In this document: positions 1 to 9,353 of the stretch, piece by piece
How positions within the stretch are numbered: position 1 is the stretch's first letter
Layout: the number at the start of each line of letters is the position of its first letter
Assembly: GCA_023382935.1 (NCBI GenBank)
Contig: JAHDXL010000005.1
Span: 142,649-206,648 of the forward strand
Reading direction: 5' to 3'
Source: Phycisphaerales bacterium
Lineage (GTDB): Bacteria; Planctomycetota; Phycisphaerae; Phycisphaerales; UBA1924
DNA: 64,000 bases
Notes under the pieces: generated by a model
Database searches by the model: none
What the model was told of the DNA's origin: nothing
The model's input: only the letters and a program-made list of their open reading frames with translations
Program-made: the position numbers and the translations under genes

Positions 1-50
<50 letters not shown>

Positions 51-55
51 GGATT

Positions 56-88
56 CAGCAACGTCGGGGACCAGCATTGCTGGCACGG
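56..88 (+). repeat. Intergenic hairpin repeat, copy A (right half only)
   Basis: CAGCAA at 56-61 pairs with TTGCTG at 77-82, and the block continues GCACGG. It matches the right halves of the copies at 1687-1723, 5479-5513 and 9264-9300, sharing CAGCAACG, a GGGGA/GAGGA centre and CATTG(C/T). The left half seen in other copies would fall in the C homopolymer and cannot be assessed. Confidence 0.75.
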
Positions 89-140
89 TCCTCGCTTTCA
101 CTCGGGGCTGTTTCACTCTGACACTCTGGCGTTTCCCCCC

Positions 141-176
141 AAAAACAACAGCCCCGACCAGCGTGGCCGGGGCTGT
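141..176 (-). terminator. Rho-independent terminator of the prepilin-type gene
   Basis: ACAGCCCCG at 148-156 is perfectly complementary to CGGGGCTGT at 168-176. A further CCA/TGG pairing lies inside the loop. Read on the minus strand, the stem is followed at once by a T-rich run (complement of 141-147). It lies about 50 bases past the stop codon at 227. Confidence 0.85.
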
Positions 177-226
177 GATCCCTCTTCAGAGGTTGAGTTC
201 AGGCCGGTTGAGGCCTGAGGCGTGCG

Positions 227-1306
227 TCAAGGAGTGATCGGCTGTCCGGTGTTGATTTCCTTGGCACCGAAGTCGACGCCGGCAAGTCCGCCGCGGGTGA
301 AGCGGTAGAGGACGGGAACCGGGTCGTCGTTGAGGCGATCCGGCTCGGTGTTCATTGGGGTGTAGGCGTAATAGAAGGTGTCGGGGCTGGTCAGAGTGCC
401 CGGGTCGCAGCCCTTGTTCGCATCGGCCGATGGCACCTGGCGGACAGAGGCGTCGAAGAACAGGATCTGACATGCGGCTTCCGAATAGGCATAGAAGGGG
501 TTCTTCGAGTTGCCGTGGTAGTCGTTGAACTCGAACATCTGAACCTTGGCGCCGGGGAAGACGACCTGACTCATGCGGCGCCGCCCGTAGATGCCGTCGA
601 CGGCGGTGGTGGTGAACAAGTGGGTCGTGGTGGCAATGGGACGGACGTACCCGCCTGTGTCGGGCACCCAAGTGGCGGGGACGGTCTGGTAAGTGGAGGA
701 GTACGGATAGCGCTGGGCGACGCGTTCGCCGTTGTGCTGGCTGGCGTTGGGATACTCAGGACGCATTTGGGCCCAGAGGCTCGAGTCGAGCGGGTTGGCG
801 GCCGAGAGGAGCAGGTTGCGGTCCTCCGGGCAGGCGGCGATGGCCTCGGGCAACTGGCTGGACAGATAGTCGAAGAGCACGAGGTGGTTGTAGATGCGGT
901 GCGGCATCGTCAGCGTGTTGCTGAGGATGCGGCCCACGCCGTCGGTGCGACCCGTGCGACGACGGAGGATTTCGGTGTTCTGCCACTGGGCAGCGAGCAT
1001 GTCGTCGGAGAAGCCCGCTGGCCCGGGGTCGAAGTCGATGAACTCGCTGTTGGGCACCATGCCGGCGTGCCAAGAGTACGACGCGATCTTGTCCTGGAAG
1101 TCGGTGGCGTAGGACGCCATGCCGGTGCCAGTGCTCTTGAGGTTGGACTTGCAGACGGCGCCGCGGCCGGCACGACGTGCCTTGGCCAAGGCGGGGAGCA
1201 AGATGCCGATGAGCAGGGCGATGATTGCAATGACGACGAGCAGTTCAATGAGCGTGAAGCCGAGCGCTCGCCTTTGCCCCAAACGACTGAGACCCAATTT
1301 TGCCAT
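227..1306 (-). CDS. Prepilin-type N-terminal domain secreted protein (pseudopilin-like)
   Basis: 359 residues. Residues 17-19 are the G-F-T of a type IV prepilin cleavage/methylation site ([19 protein letters not shown]). This is followed by a single hydrophobic helix and the LLPALAKAR segment typical of the large planctomycete prepilin-like family. The body has no recognised enzymatic motif. The C-terminal third ([15 protein letters not shown]) resembles the H-X9-DG-type processing-associated end, weakly. The start is supported by AAGGGG ahead of the ATG. It is probably exported and processed by a prepilin peptidase, then placed at the cell surface. Planctomycetes carry many paralogues of unknown role. 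It is transcribed alone and ends in a clear terminator. Confidence 0.85.
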   Translation of the reverse strand: MAKLGLSRLGQRRALGFTLIELLVVIAIIALLIGILLPALAKARRAGRGAVCKSNLKSTGTGMASYATDFQDKIASYSWHAGMVPNSEFIDFDPGPAGFSDDMLAAQWQNTEILRRRTGRTDGVGRILSNTLTMPHRIYNHLVLFDYLSSQLPEAIAACPEDRNLLLSAANPLDSSLWAQMRPEYPNASQHNGERVAQRYPYSSTYQTVPATWVPDTGGYVRPIATTTHLFTTTAVDGIYGRRRMSQVVFPGAKVQMFEFNDYHGNSKNPFYAYSEAACQILFFDASVRQVPSADANKGCDPGTLTSPDTFYYAYTPMNTEPDRLNDDPVPVLYRFTRGGLAGVDFGAKEINTGQPITP

Positions 1307-1736
1307 GTCTTCACCCCTTCAACGAGGTTCACTGAAAGATGCGTGACTTTTTCCGTCGCACGCCGAGGCCGGGCACAGAACGCGCCCGCCAGACGCCCAT
1401 TCTATCCGCAGCAGAGCAACGAAGTGTTCCGCTGAATTTGTCGCACTGTTCCGATGTTCCGCCTGAGACAGGGGACATTGTAGAGCCTCGCCTCGCCTTT
1501 GCCAAACCGTCTCGCCTCTTTTTGGGGACGCCGGCGAAGGCACGAGACCCGGCGGCGCATATTTGGTGTGTGTATGGAATCCGTGTCGTGCCCATATTCC
1601 TGCCAGACTACGAACGGAAGGGCATGTTCCCGTGCCAGCGAGCCTGTATTCGAAGTTGCTGGGGATTGGGGCGACGAAAGGCTGAAGGCAGCAACGCCAG
1701 GGGATCGACATTGTCGGCAGGGGATTACACTCCGGA
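1307..1736. other. Intergenic region between divergent genes, no gene seen
   Basis: 430 bases separate the starts of the minus-strand prepilin-type gene and mnmG. Open frames here have unconvincing composition and no ribosome site. The right third carries a two-hairpin repeat (1631-1723). Promoters for both flanking genes should lie here, but none could be read with confidence. Confidence 0.6.
1631..1723 (+). repeat. Intergenic double-hairpin repeat, copy B
   Basis: The left unit (1631-1664) runs CGTGCCAGCGAGCC then CGAAGTTGCTGGGG. The right unit (1687-1723) runs GGCAGCAACGCCAGGGG then CGACATTGTCGGCAGGG. The two units are joined by about 22 bases containing GCGACGAAAGG. The arrangement is the same as the copy at 9208-9300. 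It ends 13 bases before the mnmG start codon, so it would be in the mnmG leader or promoter. Confidence 0.75.
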
Positions 1737-3743
1737 GTGACGAAACGGGAATACCGGGTCATCGTGGTGGGCGGCGGACACGCGGGAGTCGAGGCGGCGT
1801 GGGCGGCCGCCAATCTGCTCGGGCCGGACGCCCGGGGGGCGTCGGTGGCGTTGGTGACCTTGGACCCGGGGCGGATCGGGGAGATGAGTTGCAACCCGGC
1901 GATCGGGGGATTGGCCAAGGGGCAGTTGGTCCGGGAAGTCGATGCGCTGGGCGGGGTGATGGGGCTGGCGGCCGACGCGACGGGCATCATGTTCAAGGTG
2001 CTGAACATGTCGCGCGGGCAGGCGGTGCGGGGGCCTCGATGCCAGTGCGACAAGCATGCGTATGCGGAAGCGGTGCGGGCGTTCGTGGCGTGGCGGCGCG
2101 AGATCGAGGTGATCGCGGGGCGGGTCGAACAGATCCGGTACGAGCGTGGGCCAGGGGTGGGCAGTTCGCGGCGAGCGACTGGAGTGGTGGTCGAGACGGG
2201 CGAGGGTCGCGTGGAGACGCTGCTGGCGCCGGCGGTGGTGCTGACGACCGGGACTTTCATGCGCGGGCTGATGCACACGGGTGAGGACCGGACGCCGGGC
2301 GGTCGATTCGGCGAAGGCGCGGCGGTCGGGATCTCGGGGGCGTTGCGCGAAGTTGGGTTTGAACTGGGTCGGTTGAAGACGGGAACGCCGCCGCGATTGA
2401 AGTGGTCGAGCATCGACTGGGAATCGCTGGAAGTGCAGGAGGGAGACGAGGAGCCGGAGCGGTTCAGTGCGCTGAGCGGGGAGGAGCCCACGCGGGCATT
2501 GGGGCCTTTTTCCGAAGTGCTTGCGCGATTTCCCGTGCTTGAGCAGGTGCAATGTCGGAAGACCTCAACCAGCGCTGAGACGCACGAGTTGATCCGGGCG
2601 AATCTGCATCGTGCGCCGATGTTCAGCGGACAGATCGAAGGAACGGGGCCGCGGTACTGCCCGAGCATCGAGGACAAGGTGGTGCGATTCGCGGAGCGTG
2701 AGTCGCACACGGTGTTTCTGGAGCCGGAGAGTCTTCGGACGGATTGGATTTATTGCAACGGGATTTCGACGAGCCTGCCGCGTGAAGTGCAGGACGCGAT
2801 GGTGCACGCGATGCCGGGGTGCGAGCGGGCAGAGATTCTGCGATACGGGTATGCGGTGGAGTATGACATGGTGCGGCCGCACCAGATCCACGTGACGGGC
2901 ATGACCAAATTGATCGAGGGGTTGTTCCTGGCCGGGCAGATCAACGGGACGAGCGGGTATGAGGAGGCGGCGGCACAGGGGCTGGTGGCGGGCGTGAACG
3001 CGGTGCGGTGGAGTCATGGGCAGGGGGAGTGGGTGCCGCGGCGCGACGAGGCGTACATCGGCGTGCTGATGGATGACCTGGTGACCAAGACGCCGACGGA
3101 GCCATATCGGATGTTCACGAGCAGGGCCGAGCATCGACTCATGCTGCGGAGCGACAATGCGGACGATCGGCTGACGGGAGTGGCCGAGGAGTTGGGTCTG
3201 CTGGGACAGACGGAACTGGGGGCGTTACGTCGGCGTGTGCATGCGAGGCGGAGAGAGCAGTTGAGGGGTGTGTGGGAGGCGCTGAGAGGTGCGAATGCGG
3301 CTGGAAGCCGCGCCTCCGGCGCACCTGGGGATCGGGCGGAGGGAAGCCGGGCCTCCTTGGGCAATGGCGATTTGCTCAAGTCGCTGCGGCGTGCCGAGGC
3401 GACGTGGGAGGATGTGCAGCGACTGGTGGGAGTTGGCTTCGACCGTGAGGTGCTGGAGACGGTGCTTGCGGAGGTGCGTTACGAGCCATACATCGAGCGT
3501 GAGCGGCGCGAGGTGGCGCGGCGGGCGGAGACGGAGCGTCGGCGGATTCCGGAGTGGATTCGGTGGGAGGAATGTGCGACGCTGCGGCACGAGGCGCGGC
3601 AGGCGCTGGCGCGGTTTCGTCCGGACACGCTGGGGCAGGCCGGACGCCTGGAGGGGATTACGCCGGCCGATCTGACGCTGGTGGCGGTGCTGGCGCGGCG
3701 AGCATGGAGCGAACGGGGCGAAGGGCAGGGTGAGGATTGCTGA
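1737..3743 (+). CDS. mnmG: tRNA uridine-5-carboxymethylaminomethyl(34) synthesis enzyme MnmG (GidA)
   Basis: 668 residues. The FAD-dependent subunit of MnmE-MnmG, which adds carboxymethylaminomethyl to wobble uridine 34 of certain tRNAs in the cytoplasm. The FAD-binding motif VVVGGGHAGVEAA is at the N-terminus. Family motifs follow in order: GEMSCNPAIGGLAKGQ, TGTFMRGLMHTG, GRLKTGTPPRL, and GLFLAGQINGTSGYEEAAAQ. The C-terminal helical domain ends near TPADLTLVAVLARR. The start is GTG with CCGGAG just upstream. Around residues 515-545 there is a poorly conserved, A/G/R/S-rich stretch with GSRAS occurring twice, not expected in MnmG. The next gene overlaps the stop by seven bases, suggesting co-transcription with the antiporter. 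Confidence 0.95.
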   Translation: MTKREYRVIVVGGGHAGVEAAWAAANLLGPDARGASVALVTLDPGRIGEMSCNPAIGGLAKGQLVREVDALGGVMGLAADATGIMFKVLNMSRGQAVRGPRCQCDKHAYAEAVRAFVAWRREIEVIAGRVEQIRYERGPGVGSSRRATGVVVETGEGRVETLLAPAVVLTTGTFMRGLMHTGEDRTPGGRFGEGAAVGISGALREVGFELGRLKTGTPPRLKWSSIDWESLEVQEGDEEPERFSALSGEEPTRALGPFSEVLARFPVLEQVQCRKTSTSAETHELIRANLHRAPMFSGQIEGTGPRYCPSIEDKVVRFAERESHTVFLEPESLRTDWIYCNGISTSLPREVQDAMVHAMPGCERAEILRYGYAVEYDMVRPHQIHVTGMTKLIEGLFLAGQINGTSGYEEAAAQGLVAGVNAVRWSHGQGEWVPRRDEAYIGVLMDDLVTKTPTEPYRMFTSRAEHRLMLRSDNADDRLTGVAEELGLLGQTELGALRRRVHARRREQLRGVWEALRGANAAGSRASGAPGDRAEGSRASLGNGDLLKSLRRAEATWEDVQRLVGVGFDREVLETVLAEVRYEPYIERERREVARRAETERRRIPEWIRWEECATLRHEARQALARFRPDTLGQAGRLEGITPADLTLVAVLARRAWSERGEGQGEDC

Positions 3744-5425
3744 CGCTGGCGGCGGGGGCGATGGCGATTGACTTGCTGGCGATCCTGCTGTGCGCGGGAC
3801 TGGTGCCGATGCTGCTCGGGCGGCTGCGCGTGGCGTTGATCCCGGGGTATCTGCTGGCGGGCGTGCTGATCGGACCGGTGCTTGGCTTGGTGTCGGATGC
3901 GGACCGCATCTCGGGTCTGGCATCTCTGGCGACGGTGCTGCTGATGTTCACGATCGGGCTGCACTTTGATTTCCGGTCGATGAGGTCTTCGGCGACGGCG
4001 ATCGTCGGCGTAGGCGTGGGGTCGACGGCGCTGAGTTCGGTGCTGCTGGCGGGCGGGGCCATGGCGCTGGGGTTGACCTGGGAGAGCGCGCTGGCGGTGG
4101 GCATGGCGTTGGCCATGTCGTCGACGGCGGCGGTGCTCAAGTTGCTCCAGCAGCGGCGCGAGTTGCACCGGCCGCATGGGCGGCTGAGTTTCGGCGTGCT
4201 GTTGATGCAGGATCTGTGCGTGGTGATCGTGCTGGCGGTGATTCCAATGCTCGGCGAGGCGAAGCCTGTGGCCGAGGAGCACCTGCCGCACCTGCATCCG
4301 GCGGCGCGGGTCGCGGTGGTGGGGGCGATGATCGCGATGGGCAAGTTTGTCGTGCCTCGGGTGATGCACGCGGCGGCGCGGTCTGGGGGAGCCGAACTGG
4401 TGCTGGTGCTCGGAGCGGCGGTGGCGCTGGCGGCGGCGGTAGAAACCAAATTGGTCGGGCTGTCAGAAGAACTCGGCGCGTTTGTCGCGGGCTTGACGCT
4501 TGCGTCGTCGCCGTTCCGGCATCAGTTGGCCGGGCAGTTGGCGCCGCTGCGGGATCTGTTCATGGCGGTGTTTTTCACGGCCGTTGGGTTGCAGGTCTCG
4601 CCGGCGGACATCGAAGGGTGCTGGTGGGTGGTGGGATTCGGAACGGCGGCGTTGCTGGGGCTCAAGTTCGTATCGATCACCTTCTTTTCGTGGGCGGTGG
4701 GGGCCAGCCCGGCGGTGGCGACGCGCGCGGGCATGATCCTCGGGCAGGCGGGCGAGTTCAGTCTGGTGGTGCTGATGGTGTCCGCAGGGGTAGGGGCGAT
4801 TGATACGCGCACGCGGGCGATTTCCATTGCGATCGTGTTTGTGAGTCTGCTGGTGACGCCGGTTTTCGTGTGGGGCTCGGGGAGGCTGGGGAATCTCAAG
4901 GGATTCGGCTTCCAGGCGCCGTGGGTTCGGCGATCGGTGCTGTCGGAAAGCGGCGAGGAGGGCGACGAAGGCGCAGTGGCCGCCGTGCTTCACGAGCCGG
5001 TCATCATCGCCGGCTTCGGGCCTGTGGGGCGGGCGTGTGCCGAGCGGCTGGAGAAGAAGGGTGTGGCGTACACCATCATCGAGTTGAACGCGAGGACGGT
5101 GAAAACGCAGTCAAGGCTGGGGCGGTCGATCGTGTATGGCGATGCGACGAATCCGGCGGTGCTCGAGTCGGCGGGACTGGAGTCGGCCCGGGCGGTGCTG
5201 CTGACGATTCCCGATGACGAGGCAATGGTGCGTGCGTGCCGGGTGATCCGCAGGCTGAACGCGGAGGTGTTCATCGCGGCGCGTTCGTCGGTGCTGAGCA
5301 AGGCGCTGGAGGCCAGGGGAATCGGGGCCGACCTGGTGATGGTCGATGAGATTGCCGCGGCCAAGGCGATGTCAGACGCGGTGGTGAACGAACTGCACAA
5401 GCACGAGGAGAAGCAGGGAGTGTGA
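3737..5425 (+). CDS. Kef-type cation:proton antiporter with C-terminal TrkA-N (RCK) domain
   Basis: 562 residues from a TTG at 3737; an in-frame ATG at 3761 (MAIDLLAILL) would give 554. Residues 1-380 carry about a dozen hydrophobic segments with CPA2-family features such as MSSTAAVLKLL, LILGQAGEFSLV and AVFFTAVGLQV. Residues ~410-545 form a Rossmann nucleotide-binding RCK domain (VIIAGFGPVGRACAERL, then VYGDATNPAVLESAGL). The family exchanges K+ or Na+ for H+ across the inner membrane, gated by nucleotide or glutathione adducts. It overlaps mnmG, so the two are probably one transcript. A hairpin repeat begins directly after the stop codon. Confidence 0.9.
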   Translation: MLTLAAGAMAIDLLAILLCAGLVPMLLGRLRVALIPGYLLAGVLIGPVLGLVSDADRISGLASLATVLLMFTIGLHFDFRSMRSSATAIVGVGVGSTALSSVLLAGGAMALGLTWESALAVGMALAMSSTAAVLKLLQQRRELHRPHGRLSFGVLLMQDLCVVIVLAVIPMLGEAKPVAEEHLPHLHPAARVAVVGAMIAMGKFVVPRVMHAAARSGGAELVLVLGAAVALAAAVETKLVGLSEELGAFVAGLTLASSPFRHQLAGQLAPLRDLFMAVFFTAVGLQVSPADIEGCWWVVGFGTAALLGLKFVSITFFSWAVGASPAVATRAGMILGQAGEFSLVVLMVSAGVGAIDTRTRAISIAIVFVSLLVTPVFVWGSGRLGNLKGFGFQAPWVRRSVLSESGEEGDEGAVAAVLHEPVIIAGFGPVGRACAERLEKKGVAYTIIELNARTVKTQSRLGRSIVYGDATNPAVLESAGLESARAVLLTIPDDEAMVRACRVIRRLNAEVFIAARSSVLSKALEARGIGADLVMVDEIAAAKAMSDAVVNELHKHEEKQGV

Positions 5426-5513
5426 GTGCCAGCACCCATGCCCTCAGGATTGCGTCGGATCGCGAGGCCGGGTGCCGGGGCAGCAACGTCCGAGGTAGGA
5501 CGTTGCTGGCGCG
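5426..5513 (+). repeat. Intergenic double-hairpin repeat, copy C
   Basis: The left unit begins GTGCCAGCACCC right after the antiporter stop and is degenerate. The right unit (5479-5513) reads GGCAGCAACGTCC, GAGGTA, GGACGTTGCTGGCGCG, with perfect 9-base arms (CAGCAACGT/ACGTTGCTG less one position). It lies between two convergent genes, so it could act as a bidirectional 3' end structure, although no T run follows. Confidence 0.75.
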
Positions 5514-5537
5514 ATGAAGTGAGATCAACTCAGCGGA

Positions 5538-6524
5538 TCAGTCGATGGTCTGGAGACGACGACTGCGTGTGGGGTCGACCAAGTTGACGTTCTGGGCGTT
5601 GGTGCCGTGGTCGTCGTTGGGTTCGCCGAAGAAGGTGTTGTGGACGCTGCCCTGGAAGAACTCGGCGTGTCCGTCGGTGAAGGCCCAGTTGCCGCCGGTG
5701 TCGCCGTGGTTGTCGGCTTTTGCATAGGAGCGATGCGAGCCCTGATTGTCCCACACGAGGCCGGCGTAGTTGGCGTCGTCCTGATTGCCGTAGAAGGAGT
5801 TGGTGCCGGTGTCGGGCCCCTGGGTTTCGTCTCCCCAGAGGGGCGCGGGCTTGAGGATGCCGCCTTCGTTGGCCTTGAAGCCGGCGATGTACATGTAACT
5901 CATGTTGTATCCGACGACGTCGTTCGATCCGCCGGGGGCCTTGGGAGTTTTGAGGCGTCCCGCGTTGACGGCGTCGCGCAGGCGCGTGGGGCCCTGCCCA
6001 TAGAAACGCCCCCAGTAGATGGTTTCACGGTCTGACGGGCAGAGGAGCACGCTGAACGCATCGAGGTAGGAGGCGAGAAGTGGGACTTTGTTGCCGTCGC
6101 GGTAGGCTCCGTAGACCAGGCCTTGGCCGGGGACGACGGTGCCGAAGTAGCCCACATCGCCGGTCGGGGGTTCGGTGGGTACGCCGTCGCCGATCTGGAA
6201 CGTGCTGAACAGGCCGGCCGCGCCGCCGTACTTGAACTGTCCGTCGAGATACGGAGCCCCGAAGTCGCCGCGCCAGGCCTGCTCATCGACGGTGCTCGCC
6301 CAAGGCAGGAGCGGGAACCACTCCTGCTGGTCGATCGAGTACCCGTTCATTGCAAGACTCATTTGTCGTGCGTTCGACAGGCAGCCCATCTGCTGGGCCG
6401 ACTTGCGGGCCTTGGAAAGGGCTGGCAGGAGGATGCCGATCAGCAGGGCGATGATGGCGATGACCACCAGCAGTTCGATCAATGTGAACGCGGCTTTGCC
6501 CCGTGGGGCGCGTGCGGTCGGCAT
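5538..6524 (-). CDS. Prepilin-type N-terminal domain secreted protein (pseudopilin-like)
   Basis: 328 residues from the ATG at 6524. This start places the prepilin site ([20 protein letters not shown]) at residues 11-30 and has GAGAG about ten bases upstream; a longer upstream frame exists but has unstructured composition. After the helix comes the family segment [20 protein letters not shown]. The C-terminal part ([17 protein letters not shown]) resembles the H-X9-DG processing-associated end of planctomycete prepilin-like proteins. Like the gene at 227-1306 it should be exported and processed at the N-terminus. The substrate or structure it forms is unknown. It faces the antiporter gene tail to tail. 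Confidence 0.85.
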   Translation of the reverse strand: MPTARAPRGKAAFTLIELLVVIAIIALLIGILLPALSKARKSAQQMGCLSNARQMSLAMNGYSIDQQEWFPLLPWASTVDEQAWRGDFGAPYLDGQFKYGGAAGLFSTFQIGDGVPTEPPTGDVGYFGTVVPGQGLVYGAYRDGNKVPLLASYLDAFSVLLCPSDRETIYWGRFYGQGPTRLRDAVNAGRLKTPKAPGGSNDVVGYNMSYMYIAGFKANEGGILKPAPLWGDETQGPDTGTNSFYGNQDDANYAGLVWDNQGSHRSYAKADNHGDTGGNWAFTDGHAEFFQGSVHNTFFGEPNDDHGTNAQNVNLVDPTRSRRLQTID

Positions 6525-7069
6525 GTGGTCCAATCTCTCGATACGTGGTCCCTTGGAGTCGGCCCCCGGGCACAATGGCCACGCAGAACGCGCAGGTGAC
6601 TCCAATTGGTGATCGTACAGGAGGTTTTCGGCGGGGTCAATCACTCTCTTGCGGTCACGGGTGCTCGGAGATGGAGACGGGGGTTCGCGCCGCTCCTGCA
6701 GGGAGGGTGAAGAACTCGGTTTGACCATTTGGCGCGGGGAGGAGCCGGCTGTTCCGGTCGGGCCTGTTCTCTTGATTCGTCCCGGCGCCCCCGCTGGCGC
6801 GGGGGGCTCTGACGGGAAAGCGTGTGAGAACAACCGTTGAGCGGCTGGGGGCGGGCGAATCGTGAAGAAGCGGTGAAGGCGGGGCGGCTTATTGGGCCCA
6901 GGGCGGAGCGAATCCACCCGCCCCCGCTGGCCTTTGAGGGACGTTTTCACTATGCTTGCAGGTTCAGAGGGACCGATTCGCGGCCGCTCGGGAGGCGCGC
7001 CGCGCTGTTGTTCACCACGTCTGACTTCCGCTACCCGGGGGTCGACCAGTTTTGCAGAGGGAGATCTTC
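6525..7069. other. Intergenic region between divergent genes, no gene seen
   Basis: 545 bases between the starts of the prepilin-type gene and the dockerin-anchored protein. Open frames here have poor composition and no convincing ribosome site. A 7-bp G/C hairpin lies at 6788-6805 (CCCCCGC, loop TGGC, GCGGGGG) without a T run. Promoters for both neighbours should be here but could not be read. Confidence 0.6.
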
Positions 7070-9133
7070 ATGACGAATCAGCGTGTTTTGTGCGCGGCCG
7101 TTCTCGCTTCGGTCGCGGGGTTGGCCATGGCTCAGCCCACCGTGGACGGGATTTTCAATCCTGGCACGGAGGGCTCGTTGTACAGCGACGTGCTGTGGAG
7201 CCAGAACCAGCCGACCGGCTTCGGTGACAATCTGGCTGGCATGTACACGGGCGGCGATTTCGGCGATCCGCCGGCCGACGTGGCCACGGGGGTGGAGTTC
7301 AAGATCCCGCTGTCGGCGATCGGCGGCTCGCTGCAGTCGTCGGGCGGGACGGCGACGTTCAAGATGGCCGGCTGGGTCAACTCGGGCGACCGCACGTACA
7401 TGTCCAACCAGATCATCCACTCGGGACTTCCGATCGACACGGGCAACATCGGCGGGCATCCGGACTTCACGACCATCGGCGGAACGTCGCACATCACGGT
7501 GACGGCGACGGTGGCCGGTTCGATCACGGTCGACGGGGCGCGCGACGCCGCGTATGGCGCTGCCCAGTTCCTCCAGACCAACTACACGGGCTTCGGCAAT
7601 GAGACGGACGGCACGGTGGACGGGTCAGGCCCGAACGGCGGCGGTTCGGAGATCGATGCGGTGTACGTGGCGACGGACGGGACGTATCTGTACGTGTTCG
7701 TGGCCGGCAACCTGGAGTACAACGGCAACGGGCTGGACCTGTTCCTGGACAGCGACAACAACGCGGGCACGGGCTCGACGACGCTGGGCACCGGGGCCGG
7801 CGCGGGCGGGTACATCGTAACCGGGCAGAGCGGGCTGGTGTTCGACACGGGTTTCGGGGCCGACTTTGTGGTCTCGGCGGACTCCTGGGACGATGACGGC
7901 GACGGCAACACGCCCAACGTGCCGCGGGCGTACGCCGGTCCGATCTCGGGCACCATCGTGGATCTCGGCTCGCTGGCGGGCTATGGGGCGGGTAACGCGG
8001 GCGCACTGTCGGGCGGATATGCCCTGGGCGTGGACAATTCGAACGTGCTGGGGGTGATCGGCAATCCGTCGCTGGCCTCGCCCGTGTCGCCGGATGCAAA
8101 TTGGGCGTACGGCTCGGAAATCGACAACGTGCGTTCGTACCTCGACACGGCCAACGGCAAGTTGTACATCTTCATTGGCGGCAACATGGAGGTGAACTAC
8201 AACAAGTTGAGTTTGTTCATCGACTGCGCTCCGGGCGGGCAGAACACGCTGCGGAACGACAACGTGGACATCTCGTTCAACGGGCTGAACCGGCAGGCGA
8301 ACCTGGTCTTTGACGAGGGCTTCACGGCCGACTACTGGCTCAACGTCAACAACGGTGTGGACGGTGGGACGGGCAACCTGCAGAACTACACGGACTGCGC
8401 GGTGCTGCGCACCAACGGCCCGATCGTCGATCCGTTCTTCGCGCTGCGGGCCGACTACGGCTCGTACTTCGGGGGACACGTGACCACGGGCACCGGACAG
8501 CCGGTGTCCAACCCCGTGGAGGTGATGGACTTCTCGGGCACGCGGTTTGACCAGCAGGACGGCTTCCTGGCCAACCTGTATTCGAACTATGCCCCGCGTG
8601 CGTCGTCGGACCTGGGGCTGGACATCCTCATGGGCATGGCTGACCCCGGCGATCGTCCTGCTAGCGGGCTTCTGCGGACGGCGATCAACAACTCGAACGT
8701 CGCGGGCGTGAGTTCGAGCAGCGCGGCCGGCAGTGCGTCGGTGAACACGGGCGTCGAAATCTGCATCGACCTTGCCGAACTGGGCTGGGACGGTCAGCAG
8801 GACATTCTGCTTGCCGGCTGGGTGGCCAGCGGTGGCTTCGACTACGTGTCCAACCAAGTGATCGGCGGGCTTCCCGCGGGCGACAACCTGGGCGAGGTTA
8901 GCAACATCAACTTCAACAACGTTGCCGGGACGCAGTATGTGAACCTGATGGCGCAGGCGCCCTCGTGTCCGGCGGACACCAACAACGACGGCGTGCTGAA
9001 CTTCTTCGACGTGCAGACCTTCCTGGCGTGGTTCAGCGCCCATGACGACCGGGCCGACTTCATCGACGACAACGTGTTCAACTTCTTCGACGTGCAGAAC
9101 TTCCTGGCGCAGTTCTCCGCTGGCTGCCCGTGA
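7070..9133 (+). CDS. Secreted GC-type dockerin-anchored protein with internal duplications
   Basis: 687 residues from the ATG at 7070, chosen because GAGGGAG lies just upstream and a signal peptide follows at once (LCAAVLASVAGLAMA, cleavage before QPTVDG). The last ~60 residues are two calcium-loop repeats, DTNNDGVLNFFDVQTFLAWF and DDNVFNFFDVQNFLAQF, ending in GCP; this is the GC-type dockerin-like anchor common in Phycisphaerae. The body is repetitive: an EID..Y(L/V)..YIF/YVF.GN(L/M)E..N.L.LF(L/I)D unit occurs around residues 200-235 and 345-385. An AGWV.SG...SNQ(I/V)I unit occurs near both ends. These look like beta-rich binding modules. The ligand is unknown. A terminator follows. Confidence 0.8.
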   Translation: MTNQRVLCAAVLASVAGLAMAQPTVDGIFNPGTEGSLYSDVLWSQNQPTGFGDNLAGMYTGGDFGDPPADVATGVEFKIPLSAIGGSLQSSGGTATFKMAGWVNSGDRTYMSNQIIHSGLPIDTGNIGGHPDFTTIGGTSHITVTATVAGSITVDGARDAAYGAAQFLQTNYTGFGNETDGTVDGSGPNGGGSEIDAVYVATDGTYLYVFVAGNLEYNGNGLDLFLDSDNNAGTGSTTLGTGAGAGGYIVTGQSGLVFDTGFGADFVVSADSWDDDGDGNTPNVPRAYAGPISGTIVDLGSLAGYGAGNAGALSGGYALGVDNSNVLGVIGNPSLASPVSPDANWAYGSEIDNVRSYLDTANGKLYIFIGGNMEVNYNKLSLFIDCAPGGQNTLRNDNVDISFNGLNRQANLVFDEGFTADYWLNVNNGVDGGTGNLQNYTDCAVLRTNGPIVDPFFALRADYGSYFGGHVTTGTGQPVSNPVEVMDFSGTRFDQQDGFLANLYSNYAPRASSDLGLDILMGMADPGDRPASGLLRTAINNSNVAGVSSSSAAGSASVNTGVEICIDLAELGWDGQQDILLAGWVASGGFDYVSNQVIGGLPAGDNLGEVSNINFNNVAGTQYVNLMAQAPSCPADTNNDGVLNFFDVQTFLAWFSAHDDRADFIDDNVFNFFDVQNFLAQFSAGCP

Positions 9134-9156
9134 CATTCTCGCCTCGCCTCTGAGCG

Positions 9157-9190
9157 CAGCAGCCCCGGGAGACCGGGGTTGCTGTTTTTT
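9157..9190 (+). terminator. Rho-independent terminator of the dockerin-anchored protein gene
   Basis: CAGCAGCCCCGG at 9157-9168 pairs with CCGGGGTTGCTG at 9173-9184 (12 bp with one G-U pair, GAGA tetraloop), followed directly by six T. It begins 24 bases past the stop codon. Confidence 0.92.
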
Positions 9191-9207
9191 GGTCGTGAGG
9201 CGTTTGT

Positions 9208-9300
9208 CGCGTCAGCAACCTTTCTCTCCAGGTTGATGCGCGTCGCGGGAACGGAGGACCAACGGCAGCAACGTTGGAGGACCGACATTGCCGGCACGGG
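9208..9300 (+). repeat. Intergenic double-hairpin repeat, copy D
   Basis: The left unit (9208-9242) has CAGCAACCT, a TTTCTCTCC-type centre, then AGGTTG. The right unit (9264-9300) runs GGCAGCAACGTTGGAGG then CCGACATTGCCGGCACGGG. Length, spacing and order match copy B at 1631-1723. It lies between a terminator and the start of the esterase gene. Confidence 0.78.
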
Positions 9301-9353
9301 ACAAGGTCGCTGGTCGGGTTCCATGCGGTCCGGCAAACGCTTAGGATCACCGC

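Noticed and set aside
82-97. TGGCACGGTCC..CGCT as a sigma54 promoter
   Set aside because: It lies in a hairpin repeat copy, has no gene in the right position and the -12 part is poor.
6788-6805. GC hairpin as a terminator
   Set aside because: No T run on either strand and it lies between two divergent gene starts, where a terminator is not expected.
7625-9136. Long minus-strand open frame opposite the dockerin-anchored gene
   Set aside because: It is an antisense frame of high-GC coding sequence, its translation is rich in R/H/V/A with no domain, and the plus-strand gene has signal peptide, dockerin and terminator.
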